Assembly (NCBI RefSeq): GCF_014837245.1
Contig: NZ_JACYFU010000005.1
Location: forward strand, 115,353-179,352
Direction of reading: 5' to 3'
DNA: 64,000 bases
Source of the DNA: Devosia oryzisoli
GTDB lineage: Bacteria; Pseudomonadota; Alphaproteobacteria; Rhizobiales; Devosiaceae
Each line of letters begins with the position of its first letter. Positions within the stretch are counted from its first letter, which is position 1. Shown one piece after another: positions 44,287-52,672 of the stretch. The notes under the pieces are model-generated. The model saw only the letters and a list, made by a program, of their open reading frames with translations. It made no database searches and had not been told where the DNA came from. The position numbers and the translations under genes are program-made.

Positions 44287-46224
44287 ATGACCCCGCCTCT
44301 GATCCACCTGATCTTCAAGACCCATCTCGATATCGGCTTTACCGACCATGCCGCCCGGGTGCGCCGGCAATACCACGAGCAGTTCATCCCGCAGGCGATC
44401 GCCACCGGGGAACACTTCTTCTTCGAGAACCCGCACGATTCCCAATTCATCTGGACCACGGGCGCCTGGCTGATCTGGGACCACCTCACCTCGCAGCCCC
44501 CTGAGCGCGTCCAGCGCCTTGAACGCGCCATCGAGCGCGGCCTCATCACCTGGCACGCCCTGCCCTTCACCACGCACACCGAGCTGATGTCCCCGGCCCT
44601 GCTGCGGGCCGGCCTCTCCTTTTCCCAGGAGCTCGACCGGCGCTTCGGCCGCACTACGACTGCGGCCAAGATGACCGACGTGCCGGGACATACGCTGGGC
44701 ATGGTTCCCATCCTGGCCGAGGCGGGCGTGCGCTTCCTCCACCTGGGGGTCAATACCGCCAGCCCCGTCCCCGATGTACCGCCCATCTTCCGCTGGCGCG
44801 CGCCCGATGGCAGCGAGCTGGTGGTCATGTACCAGGGGTCCTATGGCGGCACCGACTTTCCGGCCGGCGCCGACGTCGGCATCAGCTTTGCCCACACCAA
44901 CGACAATATCGGGCCGCAAAGCGTGGGGCAGACGGTGGAGGCGCTGCGGCACCTCCGCCATGAGCATCCCGAGGCGCAAATCCGGGCCTCGACGCTGGAT
45001 GCCTTCGGGGCCGAGATGTGGGCGCGGCGCGAGCAGTTCCCCATCGTCACATCGGAGATCGGCGATAGCTGGATCCATGGCACCGCCAGCGATCCGATAA
45101 AGCTCGCCCGGTTTCGCGCGCTGCAGCGCCTCGTGGATCAATGGGAGCGATCTCCCTCCCCATCCCGGCTCGCCTTTGCCCGGGGCCTCACCATGGTGCC
45201 CGAGCACACCTGGGGCGTCGACATCAAAACCTATCTGCGCGACGAGACGGCCTGGGATCGGGAGGCTTTCGAAACCGCCCGCCGCACCGATCCGCGCTTT
45301 GCCTACACCGAACAGTCCTGGGCCGAGCAGCGCGCCTATATGGAGACCGCGCTGGACCAGCTCGGCCCGGCCGATCGGCAGGACGCCGACGCTGCGCTGG
45401 CCCAAACGCATCCGCCTGCGCCAGCTACGCCGCTGCCGGGTGACACTCTGAAAGATGGCGGCTGGCAAGCCACGCTGTCACCCGAGGGCGGCATCGCGTC
45501 GCTTGTAACACCCGACGGCCAGACTATTCCGGGCCGCGACGGCATTCTCTTCGGCTTCACCCACGAAAGCTACGACTGGGCGGCGCTGCAGACCCATCTC
45601 GACAGCTACCTGCTGCACCGGGAAGTCTGGGCCATTCTCGATCACGATAAGCCCGGTCTCCAGCGGGCAAGAACTGCGCGCACGGCCAGCTTCGTCCCCC
45701 AGGCCGATGGAATTGCAGATGGACGTATCTCAGTGGCGCACTTGCCGGTCCAAGCGCATGACCGCCTTGGCGCACCCGAGCGGATAGAGATCGGCATCCG
45801 CGGCATCGACGAGAACCGCCTCGCCATCACCCTCGTCCTGCGCAACAAGCCGGCCAATCGCATGCCGGAAGCGGGTTTTTTCCAGTTCACGCCGGCCGAC
45901 GCGGCCAAGTGGCAGTTGCGCAAGATGGGCCTTTGGCAGAGGAGCGGCGACATTGCCCGCCGTGGCGGAGGCCAGTTGCAGGCGGTTGGGGCGGCGCGGA
46001 CAGGCAAAGTGGGCTCGGGCCTTGAACTGGAACTGCTCGATGCGGCCCTCGTTGGCCCTGCCACCGCGCCCTTCCTGCCCTTCCAGCCAGAGCCTCCGGA
46101 CTATTCGGGTGGGCTCCGGGTCAATCTCTACAACAATAAATGGGGCACCAATTTTCCCATGTGGTGGGAAGGCGATGCGCTGTTCCGGTTCACCCTGAGC
46201 CTCTCCGAAGTCACCGCTGACTGA
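44287..46224 (+). CDS. DUF5054 / GH38-like glycoside hydrolase family protein
   Basis: 645 residues. N-terminal barrel resembles GH38/57-type alpha-mannosidases: IHLIFKTHLDIGFTDHA (metal-binding HxD), TTHTELMSP, KMTDVPGHTLGMVPIL. The DUF5054 family has this layout. No signal peptide, so cytoplasmic. Four bases after the LacI gene; probably degrades the oligosaccharide brought in by the divergent importer. Specific glycoside unknown. Confidence 0.78.
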   Translation: MTPPLIHLIFKTHLDIGFTDHAARVRRQYHEQFIPQAIATGEHFFFENPHDSQFIWTTGAWLIWDHLTSQPPERVQRLERAIERGLITWHALPFTTHTELMSPALLRAGLSFSQELDRRFGRTTTAAKMTDVPGHTLGMVPILAEAGVRFLHLGVNTASPVPDVPPIFRWRAPDGSELVVMYQGSYGGTDFPAGADVGISFAHTNDNIGPQSVGQTVEALRHLRHEHPEAQIRASTLDAFGAEMWARREQFPIVTSEIGDSWIHGTASDPIKLARFRALQRLVDQWERSPSPSRLAFARGLTMVPEHTWGVDIKTYLRDETAWDREAFETARRTDPRFAYTEQSWAEQRAYMETALDQLGPADRQDADAALAQTHPPAPATPLPGDTLKDGGWQATLSPEGGIASLVTPDGQTIPGRDGILFGFTHESYDWAALQTHLDSYLLHREVWAILDHDKPGLQRARTARTASFVPQADGIADGRISVAHLPVQAHDRLGAPERIEIGIRGIDENRLAITLVLRNKPANRMPEAGFFQFTPADAAKWQLRKMGLWQRSGDIARRGGGQLQAVGAARTGKVGSGLELELLDAALVGPATAPFLPFQPEPPDYSGGLRVNLYNNKWGTNFPMWWEGDALFRFTLSLSEVTAD

Positions 46225-46280
46225 ATGCTTGTGGAAATCACCACGCCAGAGCCGGCGGGCGGGCCCGCAGGAGCCATCCG

Positions 46281-46295
46281 TTAGCACTCCATTAA
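46281..46295. promoter_or_regulatory. CtrA-like site ahead of mipZ
   Basis: TTAG, seven bases, TTAA (one mismatch from TTAA-N7-TTAA), 53 bases before the mipZ start. Cell-cycle control is plausible for mipZ. Confidence 0.45.
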
Positions 46296-46347
46296 CCATA
46301 ATCTTGCCTGATGCGCAGTGGCAGTGGGACACTTCGGAGCAGCACCA

Positions 46348-47184
46348 ATGACGGACCGCGACGCGCATATCATCGTCGTCGGCAATGAAAAGGGCGGATC
46401 GGGGAAATCCACCACCGCGCTGCACCTGGCCATCTACCTGCTGCATCAGGGCCATAGCGTCGCCACCATCGATGTCGATAGCCGCCAGCAGACCCTGACC
46501 CGCTACATCCGCAATCGCCGCGCCACCGCCGACACGCACGGGCGCGACATCCTCATGCCCAGGCATGTCCATCTCCCCACCGCCTGGGGCGATTCCATCC
46601 GCGAAAACCAGCGCGTCGAACAGGAGTTGTTCAACCGCGCCATGGATGGCTTGCGCCGGGAAGTCGACTTCGTGGTGATCGACACGCCCGGCTTTGACGG
46701 CAATCTCGGCCGGTTGGCCCATGCCGCCGCCGACACGCTGATCACGCCCATCAATGACAGTATGATCGACCTCGATGTGCTGGCCCGCATCGACGCCAGG
46801 ACCGGCGAGCCGCTCGAGGCCAGCCCCTATTCGCGCAACGTGCAGAAGGCCCGGGCCGAGCGGCAGGCTCGCACCGGGAGCGGGACCGATTGGGTGCTGG
46901 TGCGCAACCGCATTTCGGGCCTGGCCTCCCGCAACACCAACCGCGTGCAGGATGCCGTCGAACGGCTGGCCGCGGGCCTGGGCTGCCGGGTCGCCGAAGG
47001 GATCGCCGAGCGGGTGATCTTCCGCTCGCTGTTCCTGGTCGGCATGACGGTGTTCGATCCGCTCGAAGCGGACCTCCTGGGCGGGCCGCCGTCGCTCTCG
47101 CATGTCAATGCGCGGCAGGAATATCGGGCGCTCGTCTCCTCGCTCCGGCTGCCCCGGAACGAACCCCTGGCCCTTTCGGCCTGA
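46348..47184 (+). CDS. mipZ: Division-plane positioning ATPase MipZ
   Basis: 278 residues from ATG at 46348 with GGAG eight bases ahead; the ATG at 46318 is less well placed. Deviant Walker A VVGNEKGGSGKSTTALHLAIYL is nearly a signature of alphaproteobacterial MipZ, followed by ATIDVDSRQQTLTRY and VVIDTPGFDG. MipZ forms a bipolar gradient through ParB and blocks FtsZ away from midcell. Convergent with cysG, ten bases apart. Confidence 0.92.
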   Translation: MTDRDAHIIVVGNEKGGSGKSTTALHLAIYLLHQGHSVATIDVDSRQQTLTRYIRNRRATADTHGRDILMPRHVHLPTAWGDSIRENQRVEQELFNRAMDGLRREVDFVVIDTPGFDGNLGRLAHAAADTLITPINDSMIDLDVLARIDARTGEPLEASPYSRNVQKARAERQARTGSGTDWVLVRNRISGLASRNTNRVQDAVERLAAGLGCRVAEGIAERVIFRSLFLVGMTVFDPLEADLLGGPPSLSHVNARQEYRALVSSLRLPRNEPLALSA

Positions 47185-47194
47185 GGCGCGCAGT

Positions 47195-48628
47195 TTAGAC
47201 GGCCACCGCACCCGGCATGGCGCTGACCTGGCGCTCGCCCAGGGCGGCCCCGACACCGATGATGATCGGCTGCGTCAGGTCCATGGTCCGCATGTCAACG
47301 TTCGCCTGAACCAGCGTGGTTCTGCGGATGATCTGGCTTGGGCGGGCCACGCTGTTGGCAAGGACCACGGGCGTCTGCGGCGACAGTCCGTACGCGAGCA
47401 GATGCGCGAACAGTTCCGCGCTCGTCCGGCCAGCCATATAGAAGATCGTCGTCGTCGCCGGATCCGTCAGGGCCCCCCAGTCAAGGTTGCGTGGCAATCG
47501 CCCATCGCGGGCGTGGCCGGTGACGAACCGCACCGATTGGGCACAGTCCCGGTGCGTCAGCGACACCTTGAGCTCGGCGGCGAGCGCCAGCGCCGTGGTG
47601 ATGCCGGGCACGACCTCCACGGCGATGCCGGCGGCATCGAGTTCAGCGATTTCCTCGCCGGCGCGACCGAAGATCATCGGGTCGCCCGACTTCAGCCGGA
47701 CGACGTGCCGGCCGGCCCTGGCCAGAGCGATCATCGTGGCATTGATGTCCTCCTGACGGCAGCTCTCGCGCCCGCCGCGCTTGCCCACGAGGATGCGCCT
47801 TGCCTCCCGCCGGGCCAGCTCGAGCACCTCATCGGACACCAGATCGTCAAACAGGATCACGTCTGCCGCCTGCAGCGCCCGCATGGCCTTGAGCGTCAGA
47901 TATTCGGCGTCGCCCGGACCGGCCCCGACGAGCGTGACCCGACCAGAAGCGCGCCCCTTTGCGGCAGCGAGCCAGTCGTCGACGGCCGAGACGCTGATTC
48001 CGCTCCTGAAGGCCGCTTGCGCCAGACGCTCCCAGAAATGCCGCCGCTCGGCGCCCGGCCGCAGGAGGCGCGTGACCCGCTCGCGAACATCGCGGGCAAG
48101 CGCGGCCCAATCGGCTAGGCGATGGGGCAGCAGCGCCTCGATCCGTTGCCGCACGGCCTGCCCCAGAATGGGTGCTGCGCCGCTGCTCGAAATGCCGACC
48201 ACCACAGGGGACCGGTTGACGATCGAGCCGAACTGGAAATCGCAGAAGGCGGGCTTGTCGATGACGTTGACCGGCACCCCGTGCCCACGCGCGGCAGATG
48301 AAAAGCGGATGGCTTTGTCATCGTTTTCACACTCGCCCACGGCCAAGGCGTATCCCGCCCACGCGGCAGCACTCCAGTGATTGGCGCGACGCCGGACCTG
48401 GCCGCTTTCGAGCAGGGACAGCATTTCGGGGCACAGATCGTCAGACGCTGCGAAAAGCTCCACGTCAGCGCCTGCCGCGGCGAGGAGTTCTGCTTTCCAG
48501 GCGGCCCCTTCCGAGCCGCCGGCAAGCAGGACGCGCTTGCCGGCGAGGGCATAGAAGACCGGGAGCACGGCAAGAGGCGCCATGCGGGGACGCGAAGCTG
48601 GCGTGGGCACGCGCGGCACGACATGCAT
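47195..48628 (-). CDS. cysG: Siroheme synthase CysG
   Basis: 477 residues from ATG at 48628 (AAGGAGG upstream); the frame runs to 48733 without a site. N-terminal precorrin-2 dehydrogenase/ferrochelatase part (about 15-205; FQFGSIVNRSPVVVGISSSG) and C-terminal uroporphyrinogen methyltransferase part (VTLVGAGPGDAEYLTLKA, GDPMIFGRAGEE, VVPGITTALA). Supplies siroheme to NirB, and ends the nir operon. Confidence 0.93.
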   Translation of the reverse strand: MHVVPRVPTPASRPRMAPLAVLPVFYALAGKRVLLAGGSEGAAWKAELLAAAGADVELFAASDDLCPEMLSLLESGQVRRRANHWSAAAWAGYALAVGECENDDKAIRFSSAARGHGVPVNVIDKPAFCDFQFGSIVNRSPVVVGISSSGAAPILGQAVRQRIEALLPHRLADWAALARDVRERVTRLLRPGAERRHFWERLAQAAFRSGISVSAVDDWLAAAKGRASGRVTLVGAGPGDAEYLTLKAMRALQAADVILFDDLVSDEVLELARREARRILVGKRGGRESCRQEDINATMIALARAGRHVVRLKSGDPMIFGRAGEEIAELDAAGIAVEVVPGITTALALAAELKVSLTHRDCAQSVRFVTGHARDGRLPRNLDWGALTDPATTTIFYMAGRTSAELFAHLLAYGLSPQTPVVLANSVARPSQIIRRTTLVQANVDMRTMDLTQPIIIGVGAALGERQVSAMPGAVAV

Positions 48629-48644
48629 GTCCCGGTCCTCCTTC

Positions 48645-49502
48645 TTATTCAGCGGCGACGGCGCTGGCGTCGATGTCGCGCTGCAGCGGGACCACCTTTT
48701 CGCGGGAGGGCGCAGTCCGGCCGTGCGTGGCATAGAGCGTCAGGCCGACAAAGGTGAGGCCGCCAACGAGATTGCCCACGACGGTCGGGATCTCGTTCCA
48801 GATCATGTAGTCGAGGAAGGAAAAATTGCCGCCCAAAAGGATACCGGAGGGGAACAGGAACATGTTCACGATGGAATGCTCAAAGCCCATGTAGAAGAAC
48901 AGCATGATGGGCATCCACATCCCGATCACCTTGCCGGACACCGAATTGGACATCAGCGCGGCGACCACGCCAGTCGACACCATCCAGTTGCAGAGCACGC
49001 CCCGGATAAAGAGCGTCAGCATGCCCGCGGCGCCGTGGGCGGCATAGCCGAGCGTCCGGCCTTCCCCGATGTGACCGATCTTTTCGCCCACCGCGTCCGG
49101 GGCCTGGCTGAAGCCGAAGGTGACGATGACGGCCATCATCAGCGCCACAGTCAGGGCACCCGCAAAATTGCCGATAAAGACGAGTCCCCAGTTGCGCAGG
49201 ACGCCCATGAGGGTCACGCCGGGCCGCTTGTCGATCAACGCCAGCGGCACCAGCGTGAAGACACCCGTCAAGAGATCGAACCCCATGAGGTAGAGCAGGC
49301 AGAAGCCGACGGGAAACAGCACGGCGCCCAGCAAAGGCTGGCCGGTCTGGACGGTGATGGTGATGGCGAAGGCGGCCGAGAGCGCCAGAATGGCGCCGGC
49401 CATGAAGGCGCGGATCAGGGTGTCGCGCGTCGACATGAAGATCTTGGCTTCGCCGGCATCGATCATCTTCTTGATGAAGTCTGAGGGGGCTACGTAGTCC
49501 AT
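48645..49502 (-). CDS. nirC: Formate/nitrite transporter (FocA/NirC family)
   Basis: 285 residues, six helices of the FNT fold: MAGAILALSAAFAITI, LYLMGFDLLTGVFTL, NWGLVFIGNFAGAL, GVLCNWMVSTGV, NMFLFPSGIL. Lying between nirD and cysG it most likely imports nitrite, hence nirC, though family members also carry formate. 36 bases from nirD. Confidence 0.85.
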   Translation of the reverse strand: MDYVAPSDFIKKMIDAGEAKIFMSTRDTLIRAFMAGAILALSAAFAITITVQTGQPLLGAVLFPVGFCLLYLMGFDLLTGVFTLVPLALIDKRPGVTLMGVLRNWGLVFIGNFAGALTVALMMAVIVTFGFSQAPDAVGEKIGHIGEGRTLGYAAHGAAGMLTLFIRGVLCNWMVSTGVVAALMSNSVSGKVIGMWMPIMLFFYMGFEHSIVNMFLFPSGILLGGNFSFLDYMIWNEIPTVVGNLVGGLTFVGLTLYATHGRTAPSREKVVPLQRDIDASAVAAE

Positions 49503-49538
49503 GGTTCTCTCCCGAAATCGGTCGGTGGTGGGGGTCGT

Positions 49539-49874
49539 TCAGGCCGCGCTGCGGGCGCGGAGCGTTTGCGCATCGATGAGGATGCGGTTGTCATGCAGGC
49601 GCAGCGGATAGGTCCGTACCGCGCCCGCGTCGGCGCCCTGCGCCTCGCCCGTCTCGAGCGAAAAGACCCAGTTGTGCAGGGGGCAAGTCACCTGCGCGCC
49701 GTGCACGATCCCCTCGCTCAAGGGCCCGCCCCGATGCGGGCATCGGTCGTCGATGGCAAAGACGCGGTCATCGGCGGTGCGAAAAATCGCGATCTTGCCA
49801 AGCGGTGTCGTCAGGCATCGCGCACCGCGAGAGGGCACGTCGGCGAGAGCGCCGATATCGATCCAGTCGGTCAT
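49539..49874 (-). CDS. nirD: Nitrite reductase (NADH) small subunit NirD
   Basis: 111 residues from ATG at 49874 (GGGGAG ahead). Rieske-like fold with an intact cluster-binding pair: CPHRGGPLSEG and CPLHNWVF (C-x-H ... C-x2-H). Some enterobacterial NirD proteins lack these cysteines, so this one probably holds a [2Fe-2S] centre. Partner of NirB. Confidence 0.92.
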   Translation of the reverse strand: MTDWIDIGALADVPSRGARCLTTPLGKIAIFRTADDRVFAIDDRCPHRGGPLSEGIVHGAQVTCPLHNWVFSLETGEAQGADAGAVRTYPLRLHDNRILIDAQTLRARSAA

Positions 49875-49926
49875 GAGTTTTCTCCCCGGGCAGCAGCGGT
49901 GCAGGAAAGTTTGCGTGCCATGCCGA

Positions 49927-52374
49927 TCACTCCGCGGCCTGCATGAGCTGGACGTCGGCCATGGCGGCGAACTCATGCGCATCCTTGCCATTGACGCGCT
50001 CTTCCCATGGATCGACCTGGGCGAAGGTCTGCGAGTGGACGAAGCGCTCGTAGAGCTGGCGGCGCCGGTCCTTGTCCTGCACCACCTGGGCCTTGATGCT
50101 GTCGGTCCCGACCCGCTTCATCCATTTGTAGATGCGCTCGAGATACCAGCCCTGCTCCCGGTAGAGCTGGGTGAGGGCGGCGATGATCTCGACCGTCTCG
50201 TCCTCGCTCGCGGCATGGCAGAGCACTTCCGTGCCCCTGATCTCGAGCCCGGCAGCGCCGCCGAAATGGATTTCGTACCCGGAGTCCACGCAGATGACGC
50301 CGATATCCTTGCAGGTGGCCTCGGCACAGTTGCGCGGGCATCCGGAGACGGCGAGCTTGAGCTTGGCCGGCGTCCAGGAGCCCCACATGAACTTTTCGAT
50401 CCGCACTCCCAGGCCGGTAGAATCCTGCGTGCCGAACCGGCACCAGTCCGAGCCGACGCAGGTCTTGACCGTCCGCAAGCCCTTGGCATAGGCGGCGCCC
50501 GACATCATCCCGGCACGGTTGAGGTCAGCCCAGACGGCAGGCAGGTCCTCCTTGCGCACGCCCAGAAGATCGATCCGCTGCCCTCCCGTCACCTTGACGG
50601 TGGGGATGTTGAACTTGTCGGCCACGTCGGCGATGGCGCGCAGCTCGGCGGCATTGGTCAACCCGCCGAACATGCGCGGCACCACCGAATAGGTGCCGTC
50701 CTTCTGGATGTTGGCGTGCACCCGCTCGTTGATGAAGCGGCTTTGCCCGTCATCCTCGTATTCACCGGGCCAAGTGGCAACGAGATAGTAGTTGAGCGCG
50801 GGGCGGCACTTGGCGCAGCCGCAGGAGGTTTTCCACCCCAGCTCCTGCATCACCGCCGGAATGGACTTGAGATCCTGCGCCACGATCATGCGGCGCACCT
50901 CGTCGTGGCCGAGCTCGGTGCAGCCGCAGATGGGCTGGATGGCGCTGGGATTGTAGCGGTCGCCCAGGGTGGCCATCAGCAGCTTTTCAACAAGGCCAGT
51001 GCAGGAGCCGCAGGATGCCGAGGCCTTGGTGTGGGCGCGCACATCGTCGAGCGTGGTGAGGCCCTTGCCGGCAATGGCACTGGTGATGGTGCTCTTGCAC
51101 ACGCCGTTGCAGCCGCAGATTTCCGCCTCGGCAGGCAGATTGGCGACCGCGGCCAAAGGATCGGCCGTGGTGCCCTGCGTATGGTTCTGCCCGTAGATCA
51201 GCGTGTCGCGCATGGCGCCGATATCGACGCCGCGCTTGAGGAGATCGAAGAGCCAGGCGCCGTCTGTCGTGTCGCCATAAAGGACAGCGCCCAGCACCCG
51301 GTCCTGCTTGAGCACGACGCGCTTGTAGATGCCGGCTGCTGCGTCGCGCAGGACGATTTCTTCGCGATCCTCCGCATCGGCAAAATCGCCTACCGAGTAG
51401 AGACTGACCCCCGTCACCTTGAGCTGGGTTGCCGTCTGGACTGGCATGAAGGGCACGCTCTCGCCCACCAGCGTCTTTGCCGCGACCCTGGCCATGTCAT
51501 AGAGCGGCGCGACGAGCCCATAGACAGTCTGGCCATGCTCGACGCATTCGCCCAACGCCAGGATGTCGGGGTCCGACGTCACCATGAAGTCGTCGACGAC
51601 GATGCCGCGCGCCACCTCGATGCCGGCATCGGTGGCAAGGCGCGTCTCCGGCCGGATGCCAGCGGCCATGACGACGAGATCGGCGGGATAGACCGTGCCG
51701 TCCTCGAGCGCCACGGCCTCCACGCGGCCATTGCCCACGATCGCCTTGGTCTGGGCCTTGCAGTGCACGGTGATGCCGCGGCTTTCGAGTGTCCGGCGCA
51801 GCAGGTAGCCCGCCGCAGGATCGAGCTGGCGCTCCATCAGGTGCGGCGCCAGATGCAGCACCACGACCTCCATGCCCCGCCCGCGCAAGGCCGCAGCTGC
51901 CTCAAGTCCCAGCAGGCCGCCGCCGATGACCACCGCACTGGCGCCGGGCCTGCGGGCCACGGCCACCATGGCCTCCACATCGTCGAGGTCGCGAAACGCC
52001 CGGACGCCGTGCAGGTCCTTGCCAGCGATGGGCGGGATGAAGGGCGCGGAGCCGGTGGCAATGACGAGCCGGTCGTAAGGCGTTTCCACCCCGTCCGCGA
52101 AAACGGTCTTCGCCTGCCGGTCGATCTTGGTGACCGTGCGACCGAACCGGCAATGCACCTCGTGGGCAGCGTACCAGTCTTCGTTGTGGGTCACGATGTC
52201 CCGGTACTGCTTTTCGCCCGCCAGCACGGGCGAGAGCATGATGCGGTTGTAGTTGCCGCGCGGTTCGGCCCCGAACAAAGTGACGTCGAACCGGCCGGGC
52301 GCTGTTTCGAACAGATGCTCCAACATGCGGCCCGAGGCCATTCCGGCACCGATGACGACTAGTTTTTCGGCCAT
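49927..52374 (-). CDS. nirB: Nitrite reductase (NADH) large subunit NirB
   Basis: 815 residues from ATG at 52374. FAD/NAD-binding N-terminal half (VVIGAGMASGRMLEHL; VVIGGGLLGLEAA), two BFD-type [2Fe-2S] stretches (CGCNGVCKSTI; CGCTELGHDEVR then TSCGCAKCRP), and a sulfite/nitrite reductase half binding siroheme-4Fe4S (CVGSDWCRFG, SGCPRNCAEATCKD). Reduces nitrite to ammonium with NADH in the cytosol. Translated from a leader controlled by NasT. Confidence 0.95.
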   Translation of the reverse strand: MAEKLVVIGAGMASGRMLEHLFETAPGRFDVTLFGAEPRGNYNRIMLSPVLAGEKQYRDIVTHNEDWYAAHEVHCRFGRTVTKIDRQAKTVFADGVETPYDRLVIATGSAPFIPPIAGKDLHGVRAFRDLDDVEAMVAVARRPGASAVVIGGGLLGLEAAAALRGRGMEVVVLHLAPHLMERQLDPAAGYLLRRTLESRGITVHCKAQTKAIVGNGRVEAVALEDGTVYPADLVVMAAGIRPETRLATDAGIEVARGIVVDDFMVTSDPDILALGECVEHGQTVYGLVAPLYDMARVAAKTLVGESVPFMPVQTATQLKVTGVSLYSVGDFADAEDREEIVLRDAAAGIYKRVVLKQDRVLGAVLYGDTTDGAWLFDLLKRGVDIGAMRDTLIYGQNHTQGTTADPLAAVANLPAEAEICGCNGVCKSTITSAIAGKGLTTLDDVRAHTKASASCGSCTGLVEKLLMATLGDRYNPSAIQPICGCTELGHDEVRRMIVAQDLKSIPAVMQELGWKTSCGCAKCRPALNYYLVATWPGEYEDDGQSRFINERVHANIQKDGTYSVVPRMFGGLTNAAELRAIADVADKFNIPTVKVTGGQRIDLLGVRKEDLPAVWADLNRAGMMSGAAYAKGLRTVKTCVGSDWCRFGTQDSTGLGVRIEKFMWGSWTPAKLKLAVSGCPRNCAEATCKDIGVICVDSGYEIHFGGAAGLEIRGTEVLCHAASEDETVEIIAALTQLYREQGWYLERIYKWMKRVGTDSIKAQVVQDKDRRRQLYERFVHSQTFAQVDPWEERVNGKDAHEFAAMADVQLMQAAE

Positions 52375-52413
52375 TTTCTCTCCCGAAAGCTCTGCTGCAT
52401 CGCAGAAACAAAG

Positions 52414-52469
52414 CGCCGCCAACCAGCAGGACCTCCGTCGGCAAGACGAAGCTCTGTCGGTTGGCGGCG
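52414..52469 (-). terminator. Leader terminator of the nirB operon
   Basis: Perfect 11-bp inverted repeat CGCCGCCAACC / GGTTGGCGGCG (52459-52469 and 52414-52424) with 34 bases between, followed on the minus strand by CTTTGTTT. Lies 40 bases ahead of nirB. Its 5' arm is shared with the second ANTAR hairpin, so only one of the two can form. Confidence 0.8.
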
Positions 52470-52499
52470 TTGCCAAAGAGGAGGCGCCCGTCGTTGGAC
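52461..52499 (-). promoter_or_regulatory. ANTAR-type dual hexaloop antitermination RNA
   Basis: Two hairpins in the transcript: P1 GUCC-[AACGAC]-GGGC (52499-52486) and P2 UUGGC-[AACGCC]-GCCAA (52476-52461), ten bases apart. Both hexaloops have A at position 1 and G at position 4, the hallmark of RNAs bound by ANTAR proteins. NasT binding would hold P2 together and prevent the terminator. The structure is direct; binding is inferred from the adjacent nasT. Confidence 0.75.
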
Positions 52500-52535
52500 A
52501 CCGATCTCACGCGCCGAAGCGCTTGCTCAGATCAT

Positions 52536-52552
52536 TGCACGAAGCGTGCCAA
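52536..52552 (-). promoter_or_regulatory. Sigma-54 promoter of the nirB operon
   Basis: On the minus strand TTGGCACG-CTTC-GTGCA: GG and GC at the required 10-base spacing, one mismatch in the -12 half. Predicted start near 52525, leaving the two ANTAR hairpins and terminator inside the leader. I see no clean NtrC palindrome upstream. Confidence 0.65.
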
Positions 52553-52672
52553 TGGGGCTTCGTGAGGAGAGAGGGAGCAAATTCAGGGAGTTAAGAGGAT
52601 TTCTCCTGCGGCAGGCGTGAACCGCCGATCTGCCTAATTGGACAGCACATAAGCGACCTGCACATTTTGCAG

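Noticed and set aside
49672..52362. 896-codon open frame on the plus strand opposite nirB
   Set aside because: Shadow of nirB: composition is His/Asp/Gly-rich with no domain, and the nirB frame has full family motifs.
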